Of a DNA stretch of 64,000 bases, positions 19,407 to 28,020 are shown piece after piece. The first letter of the stretch is position 1; each line of letters starts with the position of its first letter. The stretch spans positions 682,001 to 746,000 of the forward strand of contig NZ_JALKAN010000002.1 of NCBI RefSeq assembly GCF_023015965.1, given 5' to 3'. The stretch is from Allomuricauda sp. F6463D. GTDB taxonomy: Bacteria; Bacteroidota; Bacteroidia; Flavobacteriales; Flavobacteriaceae. Made by a program: the position numbers and the translations under genes. The notes under the pieces were generated by a model. That model worked only from the letters and a program-made list of their open reading frames with translations, was not told the DNA's origin and made no database searches.

Positions 19407-19499
19407 TTACTTTTTAAATCGTCTGTTGCTACGTATTCTGTTAACTACATAGACTACTACAACAAAAAGGGCTAATATGGGGAATAATAAATCAGTCAT
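19407..19499 (-). CDS. 30-residue single-span membrane microprotein
   Basis: ATG at 19499, stop TAA at 19407-19409: MTDLLFPILALFVVVVYVVN followed by RIRSNRRFKK. It has one hydrophobic helix (residues 4-19) and a strongly basic tail, so N-out/C-in topology is expected. It fits exactly between the enoyl-CoA hydratase gene (8-base gap) and lpxH (stop codon abuts the lpxH ATG), all on one strand. Conservation was not testable here. The tight packing and clean membrane design argue that it is translated. Function unknown. Confidence 0.6.
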   Translation of the reverse strand: MTDLLFPILALFVVVVYVVNRIRSNRRFKK

Positions 19500-19507
19500 G
19501 GTTTTAT

Positions 19508-20275
19508 TTATTTTTTAAACTTTTCCAACGCATTTTTAGTATTTGGCGATAGTGCTAATTTTCCAGAAGCAACGGCACGCTCTAACAATAGGTCGTCCCA
19601 ATGCTCGGTTCCTTCCCAAAGTACTTTTTTCATTTCGGCCAAGGCTTCAGGATTATAAGTCGCTAATTTTTGAATGTGAATGTCCAACTCTTTATCCATT
19701 TCGGAGATGGAATCGTATACCTTGGCATACAGACCTTGTTCTTTGGCCCAGTAAGCATTTTTCCACTCTGTAGGATATAGAGATAACTCGGCCAAGGCTG
19801 CTTTTCCCATTTTGCGTTCGACGGCAGGCGCAATTACAAACGGACCAATTCCTATAGAAATTTCTGAAAGTTTTATTGCTGCATCTACAGTAGCATGCAC
19901 ATAGTCACAAGCTGAGGCCAATCCAACCCCACCACCTACTGTTTTACCTTGAACCCGACCTATAATGGGTTTGGGACATTTTCGCATGGCATTGATGACA
20001 TTGGCGAATCCACTGAAAAACTGTTTACCTTCTTCCGGATTGGAAATGGCCACCAATTCATCAAAAGAGGCACCGGCACAAAAGGCCCTTTCTCCTTCAG
20101 ATTTTAAAACGATAATGGCAACCTCTTTGTTTTCTATAAGTTTATCAAACTCCTTTGCCAATCGAGCCAAAAGCTCAGAAACAAAGGAATTACTTGCAGG
20201 ATGACCAAATTCTATGGTTGCTACCTTATTTTCAATTTTTGTATATAAACTTCCGTTGGTTCTATCTGTTGTCAT
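19508..20275 (-). CDS. Enoyl-CoA hydratase/isomerase-family protein
   Basis: 255 residues, crotonase fold. The oxyanion-hole regions are visible as AFCAGASFDEL and GRVQGKTVGGGVGLASACDYVHA. The catalytic glutamates of true hydratases are not clearly positioned; the second segment reads KLSEISIGIGPFVIAPAVERKMG. The exact reaction (hydratase, isomerase or hydrolase) is therefore open. Cytosolic. First in a probable unit with the microprotein and lpxH. Confidence 0.88.
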   Translation of the reverse strand: MTTDRTNGSLYTKIENKVATIEFGHPASNSFVSELLARLAKEFDKLIENKEVAIIVLKSEGERAFCAGASFDELVAISNPEEGKQFFSGFANVINAMRKCPKPIIGRVQGKTVGGGVGLASACDYVHATVDAAIKLSEISIGIGPFVIAPAVERKMGKAALAELSLYPTEWKNAYWAKEQGLYAKVYDSISEMDKELDIHIQKLATYNPEALAEMKKVLWEGTEHWDDLLLERAVASGKLALSPNTKNALEKFKK

Positions 20276-20309
20276 TAAAATGAATTATCAGATTTCTTTG
20301 AGCACTAAA

Positions 20310-21644
20310 TTACGGGTTTTGCACCAAGGGTCTTATCTTTCTTCTAAATTTCCAGACTAGGGCTAACCCACGAATCATCATCCAGACCACAAAGGCAATC
20401 CAAATGGCATAGAAACCAAGACCTAAATACATGCCCAAATAAAGACAGGGAACAAACCCTAAAAAGGTGGCTGCCAAGAGTACATTTCTTAAGTATTTCA
20501 TCTCACCCATTCCTTTAAATATACCATCAAAAATAAAGGCGAGAGTATTCATTGGCAATCCTAGGATTACTATATAAAATATGCTGTAGAAGGTGCTTAG
20601 AACAATTTCTTCATTTGAAAAAAGATGACCAATTGGCCGATATAAAATAAAACCGACACACATTAAGGCAAAACTCACGATCATTCCATATTTAAAGATT
20701 GTTTTGGCCAATTTCCATAACCCATCGTAATCGGCAGCACCCAACAGTTTTCCGCCCATGCTATTGCCCGCCGCTGCATAACCATCAATAAAAAAAGCGG
20801 CAAACAACCATAGGTTTACAGCGATGGTATGTGCTCCTATAAAACGATCACCCAATGTGGTTGCTTCGCGAACGGCAAGCATTAAGGCGACATTAAGTGC
20901 CAAGGTCCTTACAAAAAGATTGAGGGTCATGAAAATCAACCGTTTGATCTCTTTGTTCAACGGAAAAGTCAATTTCATGCTGATATCTGTCTTTTTCACC
21001 AATAATATCAGTGCTAAAATGGCCATAATGGCTTGCGAAATCAAACTTGCCCACGCCGCGCCTTCCAAATATAGTGCTGGAACAAATCCATCAATCCCAT
21101 AAACCAAAGCAAAATCCAAAATTATATTGAGACCTGCCCCAAGCATGGCAATGACCATTGGGTAAAAGGTGTTTTGCAGTCCACGGAATATACCGAAAAC
21201 GGCAAAAGTAAAAAGCGTTAAGGGAAATCCCCAAACGCGAATGGAATAGTAGGAAACACAATACTCCAAGATTTTTCCTGATGCATTGAAAAGTGAAAAG
21301 ATCTCTTCGATTGCAAATATGGTAGTTAGCAATACAACAATGCTTAAAAGAATATTGAAGAATATAGCTTGTGCTGGCAAGTTTTTAACCTCTTCCAACC
21401 TTCCTGCGCCCAAATATTGTGAGATGATGGCGGAAATGGAGCTACGTGTTTGTCCGAGCACCCAGATAAGCATGGACAAAAATGAGCCTACGATTCCCGC
21501 TGCTGCCAAAGATTCCAATCCATCTACGGGGATATTGCCTACTATGGCGGTATCTGTTATAGAAAGGATAGGTTCAGCGATTCCCGAAATAGTTGCAGGA
21601 ATGGCCAGTTTGTTGATGCTATTAAAGTTTACTTGTGTGCTCAA
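20310..21644 (-). CDS. MATE-family efflux transporter (DinF-like)
   Basis: 444 residues, twelve membrane spans. The N-terminal INKLAIPATISGIAEPILSITDTAIVG and GVFRGLQNTFYPM-like segments are MATE hallmarks. It exports cationic drugs or metabolites by Na+ or H+ antiport. The only start in frame is a TTG at 21644 (an in-frame TAA lies 5 codons upstream), placed 12 bases after the GNAT stop, so translation is likely coupled to the upstream gene. Confidence 0.9.
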   Translation of the reverse strand: MSTQVNFNSINKLAIPATISGIAEPILSITDTAIVGNIPVDGLESLAAAGIVGSFLSMLIWVLGQTRSSISAIISQYLGAGRLEEVKNLPAQAIFFNILLSIVVLLTTIFAIEEIFSLFNASGKILEYCVSYYSIRVWGFPLTLFTFAVFGIFRGLQNTFYPMVIAMLGAGLNIILDFALVYGIDGFVPALYLEGAAWASLISQAIMAILALILLVKKTDISMKLTFPLNKEIKRLIFMTLNLFVRTLALNVALMLAVREATTLGDRFIGAHTIAVNLWLFAAFFIDGYAAAGNSMGGKLLGAADYDGLWKLAKTIFKYGMIVSFALMCVGFILYRPIGHLFSNEEIVLSTFYSIFYIVILGLPMNTLAFIFDGIFKGMGEMKYLRNVLLAATFLGFVPCLYLGMYLGLGFYAIWIAFVVWMMIRGLALVWKFRRKIRPLVQNP

Positions 21645-21656
21645 ATCGGCAGCAAG

Positions 21657-22157
21657 TTACAGCACTAATTCATAACAATAAAAAGGATGTTCGCTTTGTT
21701 TGGGAAAGTAGATATTCCCAAGCTTTTGGTAACCACGTTGTTCATAAAACCGTTGGTTTCGTTTATTTTGGGAAAAAGTGTCCAAACGAACGGAAATAAA
21801 TCCGTTGTCTTTGGTATAGGCTTCGGCATAATCCATCATTTGCTGGGCAAATCCTTTACCTTGTTGGTTGGGATGAACGGAAAGTCGGTGGATATAGGTG
21901 CTGTTGCCATTGGGTGTCAACCATTTTACGGGTTTGTATTCTTCATCCACAAGTGTGGATATTACAATGGAGCCCACAATGGCATTGTTTTCGGTAATCA
22001 CAAAAAGCTCTTTACGATCAATATCATTGCAAAAAGCTTCCTTGGAAGGGTAGTGCTCATTCCATTGAAAAATGCCATTCTCCTGCATTTTTATTGCACA
22101 TGCTTGGGTTATGCTCAAGATATAGGGGATTTCAGATATCTTTGCGGGTCTTATCAT
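21657..22157 (-). CDS. GNAT-family N-acetyltransferase
   Basis: 166 residues. The acetyl-CoA-binding motif appears as IHRLSVHPNQQGKGFAQQMM (Q/RxxGxG/A form), and the C-terminal NQRFYEQRGYQKLG closes the fold. Substrate unknown. ATG at 22157, divergent from uspA; the uspA -33 element TTG (22157-22159) overlaps this start codon. It precedes the MATE gene by 12 bases. Confidence 0.88.
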   Translation of the reverse strand: MIRPAKISEIPYILSITQACAIKMQENGIFQWNEHYPSKEAFCNDIDRKELFVITENNAIVGSIVISTLVDEEYKPVKWLTPNGNSTYIHRLSVHPNQQGKGFAQQMMDYAEAYTKDNGFISVRLDTFSQNKRNQRFYEQRGYQKLGNIYFPKQSEHPFYCYELVL

Positions 22158-22186
22158 TGATTCGTTTTAATTAAATTGTAAATTTA
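22157..22186 (+). promoter_or_regulatory. Promoter of the UspA gene
   Basis: TTG (22157-22159), exactly 19 nt, then TAAATTTA (22179-22186), which matches the Bacteroidota -33/-7 pair with one mismatch in the last base. The predicted start is near 22190, about 20 nt before the ATG. Confidence 0.55.
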
Positions 22187-22210
22187 AGGTTTAATCATAA
22201 TCACCAAACC

Positions 22211-23008
22211 ATGAACAACATATTAGTACCCATTGGAACCTCTCCAAATGCTTCTCAAACTTTACAATACGCAGTAGACTTTGCTTCAGAATTTGGAGCG
22301 ATGATTTATGTAATGGATGTATTTTCTGTAACAACTGCCGTAGGGAGCTTGGCCAATGTTGAGGAAAAAGTCGCAAAGACCAGCAAGGAGCACTTAAAGG
22401 AAGTTATAAATCAGGTTGACACTAAAGGTGTTAAGATAAAAATGGCCACTTATAATGGAGATATTATAGATGGTTTAAAGAGCATCAATAAAGAATTTGG
22501 AATCGACTTGATCATTATTGCCCCTAGAAGTAATGATATGAAAGAAGAACTATACTTGGGCAACACCTCTGGTAGGATCATAAAACAGACAGAGATACCG
22601 ATGTTGATAGTACCTAAAGGCACTGCATTTAAGCCGACAAAAAAAATATTGACAGCTTTTGGTTCCGGTATCTTAAAGAGAAGTAGTATCCTAACTCCTT
22701 TGATTATGATCAAGAATAAATTTAGGTCTGATGTAAGCCTATTATTGGTGAAAAGACCTGGTTATACAGAGGATGATTTACAAGTGAACACTGCTTTGAT
22801 GGATCTTAGCTCTCATTTGACTATTACCGAAAACGGCACTACATATTTGGGGGTAACCGAGCATTTTCAGAAAGAGCAGCCAGATATGTTGTGCGTGTTC
22901 AGAAGAAAGCGGGGATTCTTTAAAAAATTATGGGAAAAGAACACGATACCTAAATCGGAGTTCTTTGTAAAGATACCAGTATTAGTGCTGAGCGTTAAAA
23001 AAGATTAA
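22211..23008 (+). CDS. Universal stress protein, tandem UspA type
   Basis: 265 residues. The first UspA domain is clear: MNNILVPIGTSPNASQTLQY at the N-terminus, LIIIAPRSN, and LGNTSGRIIKQTEIPMLIVP, the ATP-loop region in which GxxSxxxxxxxxPVLVV is expected. The second half (about 150-265) is a more diverged copy ending IPVLVLSVKK. Members accumulate under starvation, redox or stationary stress; the binding partner is unknown. Own promoter at 22157-22186. Immediately upstream of tRNA-Ala. Confidence 0.85.
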   Translation: MNNILVPIGTSPNASQTLQYAVDFASEFGAMIYVMDVFSVTTAVGSLANVEEKVAKTSKEHLKEVINQVDTKGVKIKMATYNGDIIDGLKSINKEFGIDLIIIAPRSNDMKEELYLGNTSGRIIKQTEIPMLIVPKGTAFKPTKKILTAFGSGILKRSSILTPLIMIKNKFRSDVSLLLVKRPGYTEDDLQVNTALMDLSSHLTITENGTTYLGVTEHFQKEQPDMLCVFRRKRGFFKKLWEKNTIPKSEFFVKIPVLVLSVKKD

Positions 23009-23064
23009 GGAAGCAGCGCAATTTTTGATACTTTCGGAAAAAAGTATTTCCTTTGCGCTCCTTT

Positions 23065-23138
23065 GGGGGATTAGCTCAGTTGGCTAGAGCGCTTGCCTGG
23101 CAGGCAAGAGGTCACCGGTTCGAATCCGGTATTCTCCA
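23065..23138 (+). tRNA. tRNA-Ala (GGC)
   Basis: 74-nt cloverleaf. Acceptor GGGGGAT/ATTCTCC (with two G-U pairs), D-arm starting TAGCTCAGTTGGCTAGAGC, anticodon stem CTTGC/GCAAG with loop CTGGCAG giving anticodon GGC, T-arm ACCGG-TTCGAAT-CCGGT, discriminator A. CCA is not encoded. A terminator hairpin follows. Confidence 0.95.
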
Positions 23139-23147
23139 CTGAATTTT

Positions 23148-23177
23148 AAAAAGCTTCCAAGAAATTGGAAGCTTTTT
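23148..23177 (+). terminator. Terminator after tRNA-Ala
   Basis: Perfect 13-bp stem AAAAAGCTTCCAA / TTGGAAGCTTTTT with loop GAAA, continuing into T residues. It starts 10 bases after the tRNA. Confidence 0.9.
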
Positions 23178-23609
23178 TAATTTGGGTACAAAGCAATATT
23201 TTCAACTTTGCGATTTGGGTAATTATCTTTCGGAATCTCGGGATTTGACCAGTGTACGATTTTGAAAAAATGGTATTTGTGCTTCAATAACTTCATTGCT
23301 CGCTTTGTCGGTACCATTCATATTTTTAAACGAGACCACGCATCGTCTGTTTGGAGTTTTGAGAACAAGAATGCATCCTTTTTTATGATCATTTTAGTGA
23401 CCGAATGCTAAAGTTACTAGTCTTACATTACGCTGTTAAAGCCTATTTGCACTATTTGGGATCACAATTTGGAGGAATTTATCCAGGTTGTCTGCTTTAA
23501 AATTGACCAAGCTTTTGTGTAACAGCTTATCATGCTTTTACTTTTGTTTATTACTTCAAATTTTAATGTAATTCTAACCTGATAACGAAAGCCCATTGCA
23601 CTAAAAATA
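23178..23609. other. Gene-poor AT-rich stretch between tRNA-Ala and the response regulator
   Basis: About 430 bases. The only start-to-stop frame of note is a 31-codon ORF at 23405-23500, with no supporting context. I see no hairpin of terminator quality, no repeat shared with the rest of the window and no copy of the tRNA 3' end. The final bases form the promoter of the regulator gene. Confidence 0.5.
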
Positions 23610-23617
23610 TATCTTTG
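23610..23617 (+). promoter_or_regulatory. -7 element of the two-component operon
   Basis: TATCTTTG, a full match to TAnnTTTG. The transcript would begin near 23621-23624, so any start codon upstream of that is excluded. No TTG lies at the standard spacing. Confidence 0.5.
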
Positions 23618-23642
23618 TAGAGAGCTTAAAGACCAAATTATC

Positions 23643-24332
23643 ATCGGAAAACAAATTTTAGTTATAGAAGATGAGCCCAATGTGGCTGCATTCATTAGCC
23701 AAGGATTGCAAGAATCGGGTTACAAGGTATTTGTTGCCTATGACGGGCTTAATGGCTTGGATTTATTAAAACAGAAGGACATCGATTTAGTAGTCCTAGA
23801 TGTAATTCTTCCAAAAATGGATGGAAGGGAAGTTGCAAAAAAAATCAGGGAACTAGGATATAGCAATCTTCCAATAATTATGCTTACGGCTTTAGGGTCT
23901 ACTGAAAATATTGTGTTAGGATTGGATTCAGGAGCGAATGATTACCTCTTAAAGCCCTTTAAGTTTAAAGAGTTATTGGCCAGAATTCGAGCTCATACTA
24001 GAACAAAAAGTACGACCTATGACAATGTTCAGAAATTGGTTCTTGAAGATTTGGAAATGGATATTGACACGAAAGAAGTAAAAAGGAACGGAAAGGAAAT
24101 ACACCTGACTTCAACAGAATTTCGACTGCTGGAATATTTGCTGAAAAACAAAAAAAGAGTGCTAAATCGTGTTGATATACTGGAGAACGTATGGGACGTT
24201 AACTTTAATCTAGGAACCAATGTTGTTGACGTTTACGTGAACTACCTCAGAAATAAAATTGACAAGGGCCATGATTTAAAACTAATACACACTGTAATTG
24301 GCATGGGCTATGTATTAAAGGGCAATAGTTAA
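23643..24332 (+). CDS. OmpR/PhoB-type response regulator with a non-canonical start codon
   Basis: The receiver domain opens GKQILVIEDEPNVAAFISQG, with the acidic pocket (EDE), the phospho-acceptor Asp in LVVLDVILPKMDG, the switch T in IIMLTALGS and the Lys in YLLKPFKFKEL. The C-terminal winged helix carries LTSTEFRLLEYLL and VVDVYVNYLRNKID. No ATG, GTG or TTG exists in frame before GTG 23682, which would delete the first beta strand and the EDE pocket. The likely start is therefore ATC 23643 (or ATC 23640/ATT 23637), or a substitution has removed an ATG. The stop is 4 bases before the kinase gene. Confidence 0.82.
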   Translation: MGKQILVIEDEPNVAAFISQGLQESGYKVFVAYDGLNGLDLLKQKDIDLVVLDVILPKMDGREVAKKIRELGYSNLPIIMLTALGSTENIVLGLDSGANDYLLKPFKFKELLARIRAHTRTKSTTYDNVQKLVLEDLEMDIDTKEVKRNGKEIHLTSTEFRLLEYLLKNKKRVLNRVDILENVWDVNFNLGTNVVDVYVNYLRNKIDKGHDLKLIHTVIGMGYVLKGNS

Positions 24333-24336
24333 CTTT

Positions 24337-25719
24337 ATGCAGTTACGTACAAAAATCACCACAGTATTTGTTGTTTTAACAAGCTTGCTTCTCACAGGTA
24401 TTTTTATTCTTATTTATTTTGTTTCAAAGGAATATACGGAGCGGGAATTTTATTTACGCTTAAGTCAAAGAGCGACCATTGCTGCCGAGGCATATCTAGA
24501 GGCAGATGAAATGAATGTCAATATATATGATGATATTCGGATAAGACACTTGCAGACCTTGCCAAACGAAAAAGAGGTTATTTATCCTGTGGATGTTGAA
24601 CTTAACAAGCCTTTGAATGCATTTGACAATACCTTGCCAACGAGTTTTTTTCAGACAGTTTTTTCCAAGGAATATGCAGAGCTAAAAATAGGCGACTATT
24701 TTTATGCAGGAATGTTATTTCACGATGATCGAGGTGACTTTATCGTGGTATTATCAGCAACCGACCTTTACGGATTTGCAAAACTTGATAATTTGAGAAA
24801 CACGCTTATCATCGCATTTCTGGTGAGTATCGTTTTTATTTTGATTTTGGGAAATTATTACGCAAAGCAAGCCCTGAGTCCAATTTCAAGAATAATAAAT
24901 GAAGTTAATTCCATAAGAGCCAAAAATTTATCCCTTCGATTGAAGACCGCTACCGGAAAAGATGAGCTTGCAGAACTTTCACGAACGTTTAATAATATGC
25001 TAGATAGGCTACAATTATCGTTCGACCTTCAAAGCAACTTTATCAACAACGCTTCACATGAACTTCGAAACCCACTTACGGCCATTCTTGGTCAAACTGA
25101 AGTCGCGTTGGATAAACAAAGAAGTGCGGAGGAATATCATTCGATACTCAAAAAAATAGCCGCCGAAGCATCTCGTCTAGATTTCTTGGTAAACGGATTA
25201 CTTAAATTGGCCAAAACCGATTTTGATTCCAAAGGGGTTGTTATAGATGAACTGCGTATCGATGAATTGATATTGGATTTAAAGCTAAATATAGATGTAG
25301 CAATTCCAAACAATAATATTATTTTGGATTTTGAAGGGTTGCCAAAAGATGAAGATGCCATAACCCTCTTGGGAAGTGATTCACTTTTAAGGGTAGCTTT
25401 AGGTAATATTTTCGAGAACGCCTGTAAGTTTTCTAACAATAAAAGAGTGGAAATTAAAATAGTTACAGATGCTGGTTATGTTTTAATTTCTATTAAAGAC
25501 GAAGGGGTAGGTATTCCTGAAGAAGAGCTGAAAAATATCTATGAACCTTTTTTTAGAGCTTCGAATGTTAGAGAAATTGATGGTTTTGGTTTTGGCTTGC
25601 CACTGGCATACCGCATCATCAAAATGCACTCTGGCGAAATACGTGTGATTTCCCAAAAGGACAAGGGCACACTTGTAAAGATTAAACTTCCCAATAAAAA
25701 AGGTATAATTCCACGGTAG
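24337..25719 (+). CDS. Sensor histidine kinase (HAMP-containing)
   Basis: 460 residues. First membrane helix about 8-30, a periplasmic sensor of about 130 residues, a second helix near residues 153-172 (LIIAFLVSIVFILILGNYYA), then HAMP. The H-box NNASHELRNPLTAILGQTEV carries the autophosphorylated His. N-box NIFENACKFS, G1 DEGVGIPEEE and G2 GFGFGLPLAYRII complete the ATPase. Partner of the regulator 4 bases upstream. The signal is unknown; the neighbouring UspA-like and SulP genes are candidate targets. Confidence 0.92.
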   Translation: MQLRTKITTVFVVLTSLLLTGIFILIYFVSKEYTEREFYLRLSQRATIAAEAYLEADEMNVNIYDDIRIRHLQTLPNEKEVIYPVDVELNKPLNAFDNTLPTSFFQTVFSKEYAELKIGDYFYAGMLFHDDRGDFIVVLSATDLYGFAKLDNLRNTLIIAFLVSIVFILILGNYYAKQALSPISRIINEVNSIRAKNLSLRLKTATGKDELAELSRTFNNMLDRLQLSFDLQSNFINNASHELRNPLTAILGQTEVALDKQRSAEEYHSILKKIAAEASRLDFLVNGLLKLAKTDFDSKGVVIDELRIDELILDLKLNIDVAIPNNNIILDFEGLPKDEDAITLLGSDSLLRVALGNIFENACKFSNNKRVEIKIVTDAGYVLISIKDEGVGIPEEELKNIYEPFFRASNVREIDGFGFGLPLAYRIIKMHSGEIRVISQKDKGTLVKIKLPNKKGIIPR

Positions 25720-25776
25720 GTTGAAATTCTAATCTCGTTCTAATCTCCTTCTTATTTTATTCTAACAAAGGGCAAT

Positions 25777-25784
25777 TATGTTTG
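25777..25784 (+). promoter_or_regulatory. -7 element of the UspA-like gene
   Basis: TATGTTTG, a full match to TAnnTTTG. It contains the in-frame ATG at 25778, so that codon cannot be in the transcript made here. Predicted initiation is near 25788, with the first usable ATG at 25802. Confidence 0.5.
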
Positions 25785-25801
25785 TTCAAAAGTTAGAAAA
25801 G

Positions 25802-26284
25802 ATGAAAAAGATACTTATTCCTACAGACTTTAGCGTTGCTTCATTACGTCTTGTAGAATACGCAATTTTAAACAACCCCAATACGCCACTCAATATTGTT
25901 TTGGTTGCAGGATATAGATTGCCGGATACGCGTTGGGCGTTAACCCATTTCAACAAAAGTGAAGAGGTAAACAAACAACTTACGGATAGCTTTGTAATTG
26001 CAAAACGCAGCCTTAGGCTAGAACATAAGAAAAGTATCCAAGCCATGAGTTTCGAACTGTTCACAGGCAACAATTCATGCGCTTTCCAGAATTTTTTAGA
26101 ACAATCGGGTGCTGATGATGCTATAATTCCAAAAGCAAAATCACTGTATTGTAAAAACCGTAAATGGTTCGATACAACAAGATTCCTAAAGAAAAATGTA
26201 AACAATGTCACAGAGGTTCCAGTTGAGCGGGACGAAGAACTCTCTCAACAAAGGTACTCCTTGATAAACCTTCTCAATCTATAA
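25802..26284 (+). CDS. UspA-like protein, diverged
   Basis: 160 residues from the ATG at 25802. The start MKKILIPTDFSVASLRLVEYA is the first strand and helix of a UspA fold. The later part lacks the GxxGxxS ATP loop, and the C-terminus (VPVERDEELSQQRYSLINLL) is unlike a typical UspA end. It probably keeps the fold without nucleotide binding. It follows the kinase gene after 82 bases with its own -7 element, and precedes the SulP gene by 38 bases. Confidence 0.7.
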   Translation: MKKILIPTDFSVASLRLVEYAILNNPNTPLNIVLVAGYRLPDTRWALTHFNKSEEVNKQLTDSFVIAKRSLRLEHKKSIQAMSFELFTGNNSCAFQNFLEQSGADDAIIPKAKSLYCKNRKWFDTTRFLKKNVNNVTEVPVERDEELSQQRYSLINLLNL

Positions 26285-26322
26285 AATCTTAACAGTAAGA
26301 TTTTTTCTTAAAACATACAGCT

Positions 26323-27999
26323 ATGAAAAATTTCACAACAAAATATTTAAAATCAGATATAAAAGCGGGGCTGGTCGTCTTTTTAGTTGCATTACCATTA
26401 TGTCTGGGTATTGCACTTGCCAGTGGAGCCCCATTGTTCTCCGGAATTATTTCGGGTGTCGTTGCGGGTATAGTGGTTGGGTTGCTCAGTGGTTCACAAT
26501 TAAGTGTTTCCGGTCCAGCAGCAGGCTTAACTGCAATCGTATTGGCGGCTATTGCCAGCTTAGGATCTTTTGAGGCTTTTCTTCTTGCAGGGGTTTTAGC
26601 AGGATTAATTCAATTGGTTTTAGGGTTTCTTAAGGCAGGCGTCCTTTCCAATTACCTTCCATCGAATGTAATAGAAGGAATGCTCGCGGCGATAGGAATC
26701 ATTATTATTCTATCTCAATTGCCACATGCTGTAGGTTTTGATGAAATGCACGAAGGAGACTATTTCTATATCAATGCAGCAGGCGAACATCAAATATTCA
26801 CTACTTTGGCGAACACCGTCAACTTTATACACCCTGGTGCTGTAATTGTTGTATTGGTTTCGTTGGCTATTTTGATAGCATTTTTAAAAGTTCCATTTTT
26901 AAAGAAGATAAAATCCATACCTGGCGCGTTGGTTGCTGTATTGTCAGGAATTGCGATAAATGAAATTTTTAAGGCAACTGGCTCTTCACTTGCAATTAGT
27001 CAAGACCATTTGGTTAGTCTGCCAGTTCCAGAAACCATGGGTCAATTTTGGAATCAGTTCAGTCTACCGGATTTTGGGCAAATAGGGAATATTGAAGTTT
27101 GGGTGGTCGCAATAACGATTGCCGCAGTTGCCAGTATTGAGACCCTTTTGTGTATAGAAGCTGCTGATAAAATGGATCCGCTTAAGCGTTATACCAATAC
27201 AAATAGAGAATTGAAAGCGCAAGGGGTTGGAAACATGATCAGTTGCTTAATAGGTGGAATTCCCATAACCTCGGTAATAGTAAGGACTTCGGCAAACGTA
27301 TCGTCCGGTGGTAGAACAAAGATTGCTGCTATTGCGCACGGTTTTTTCTTAGTGTTTGCTGTGTTGACCATACCGGCTTTGTTAAATAAAATACCGTTGG
27401 CATCACTTGCGGCAGTTTTATTGGTGGTCGGATATAAGTTGGCAAGCCCTCGGATATTTGTCCATATGTGGCACAACAGCAAGAAATTTCAATTCATTCC
27501 TTTTGTGGTTACGGTTATCGCGGTTGTAATGACAGATTTGTTAATTGGTGTAGGTATTGGTATGGTAGTTAGTATTTACTTTATTTTAAGAGGAAATGTG
27601 AAACTAGCTTATTTCTTTAAAAAGGATAAGCACAACGAAGGTGAAACCATACATATGGAACTCGCACAAGAAGTATCATTTTTGAATAAAGCAGCTATCA
27701 AACAAACGTTTGTCCATTTGCCAAAGAATAGCGACGTTATTATTGATGCATCCAATACCGTTTACATAGATTTTGATGTGCTGCAATTAATAAAGGAATA
27801 TGCTGCGAAAGGAGCAAAAGAGCGTAATATTAATGTATCCCTTGTAGGGTTCAGAAAGGAGTATAAGATAGAAAATTCGGCCACACACGTAACTTCAATG
27901 GTGTCAGACAACGGTAGTCCCGTTTCGCCATCACAAGTTACTAACGGAACCAAAGTTCCTTCTAATGTGTTAAATGTTAGTGAGTTGGAAATAGCCTAA
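26323..27999 (+). CDS. SulP-family anion transporter with STAS domain (sulfate or bicarbonate)
   Basis: 558 residues. The N-terminal LKSDIKAGLVVFLVALPLCLGIALASGAPLFSGIISG is the SulP signature. Ten to fourteen spans run to about residue 430, including VASIETLLCIEAADKMD and GGIPITSVIVRTSANVSSGG. The C-terminal STAS domain (about 440-530) contains NSDVIIDASNTVYIDFDVLQLI. Bacteroidota members of this branch are often annotated as bicarbonate or sulfate importers; sequence alone does not decide. Probably cotranscribed with the UspA-like gene. A perfect palindrome follows. Confidence 0.9.
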   Translation: MKNFTTKYLKSDIKAGLVVFLVALPLCLGIALASGAPLFSGIISGVVAGIVVGLLSGSQLSVSGPAAGLTAIVLAAIASLGSFEAFLLAGVLAGLIQLVLGFLKAGVLSNYLPSNVIEGMLAAIGIIIILSQLPHAVGFDEMHEGDYFYINAAGEHQIFTTLANTVNFIHPGAVIVVLVSLAILIAFLKVPFLKKIKSIPGALVAVLSGIAINEIFKATGSSLAISQDHLVSLPVPETMGQFWNQFSLPDFGQIGNIEVWVVAITIAAVASIETLLCIEAADKMDPLKRYTNTNRELKAQGVGNMISCLIGGIPITSVIVRTSANVSSGGRTKIAAIAHGFFLVFAVLTIPALLNKIPLASLAAVLLVVGYKLASPRIFVHMWHNSKKFQFIPFVVTVIAVVMTDLLIGVGIGMVVSIYFILRGNVKLAYFFKKDKHNEGETIHMELAQEVSFLNKAAIKQTFVHLPKNSDVIIDASNTVYIDFDVLQLIKEYAAKGAKERNINVSLVGFRKEYKIENSATHVTSMVSDNGSPVSPSQVTNGTKVPSNVLNVSELEIA

Positions 28000-28020
28000 G
28001 GCCAAAAGGACTTAGCAAGC

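Noticed and set aside
23405..23500. 31-codon plus-strand ORF upstream of the response regulator
   Set aside because: No signal, no family resemblance, no promoter or coupling; compatible with chance in AT-rich DNA.
23682..24332. GTG 23682 as the true start of the response regulator
   Set aside because: It would remove the first beta strand and the acidic phosphorylation pocket that are clearly encoded just upstream.
25778..25801. ATG 25778 as start of the UspA-like protein
   Set aside because: It lies inside the -7 promoter element; the conserved MKKILIPTDFS begins at 25802.
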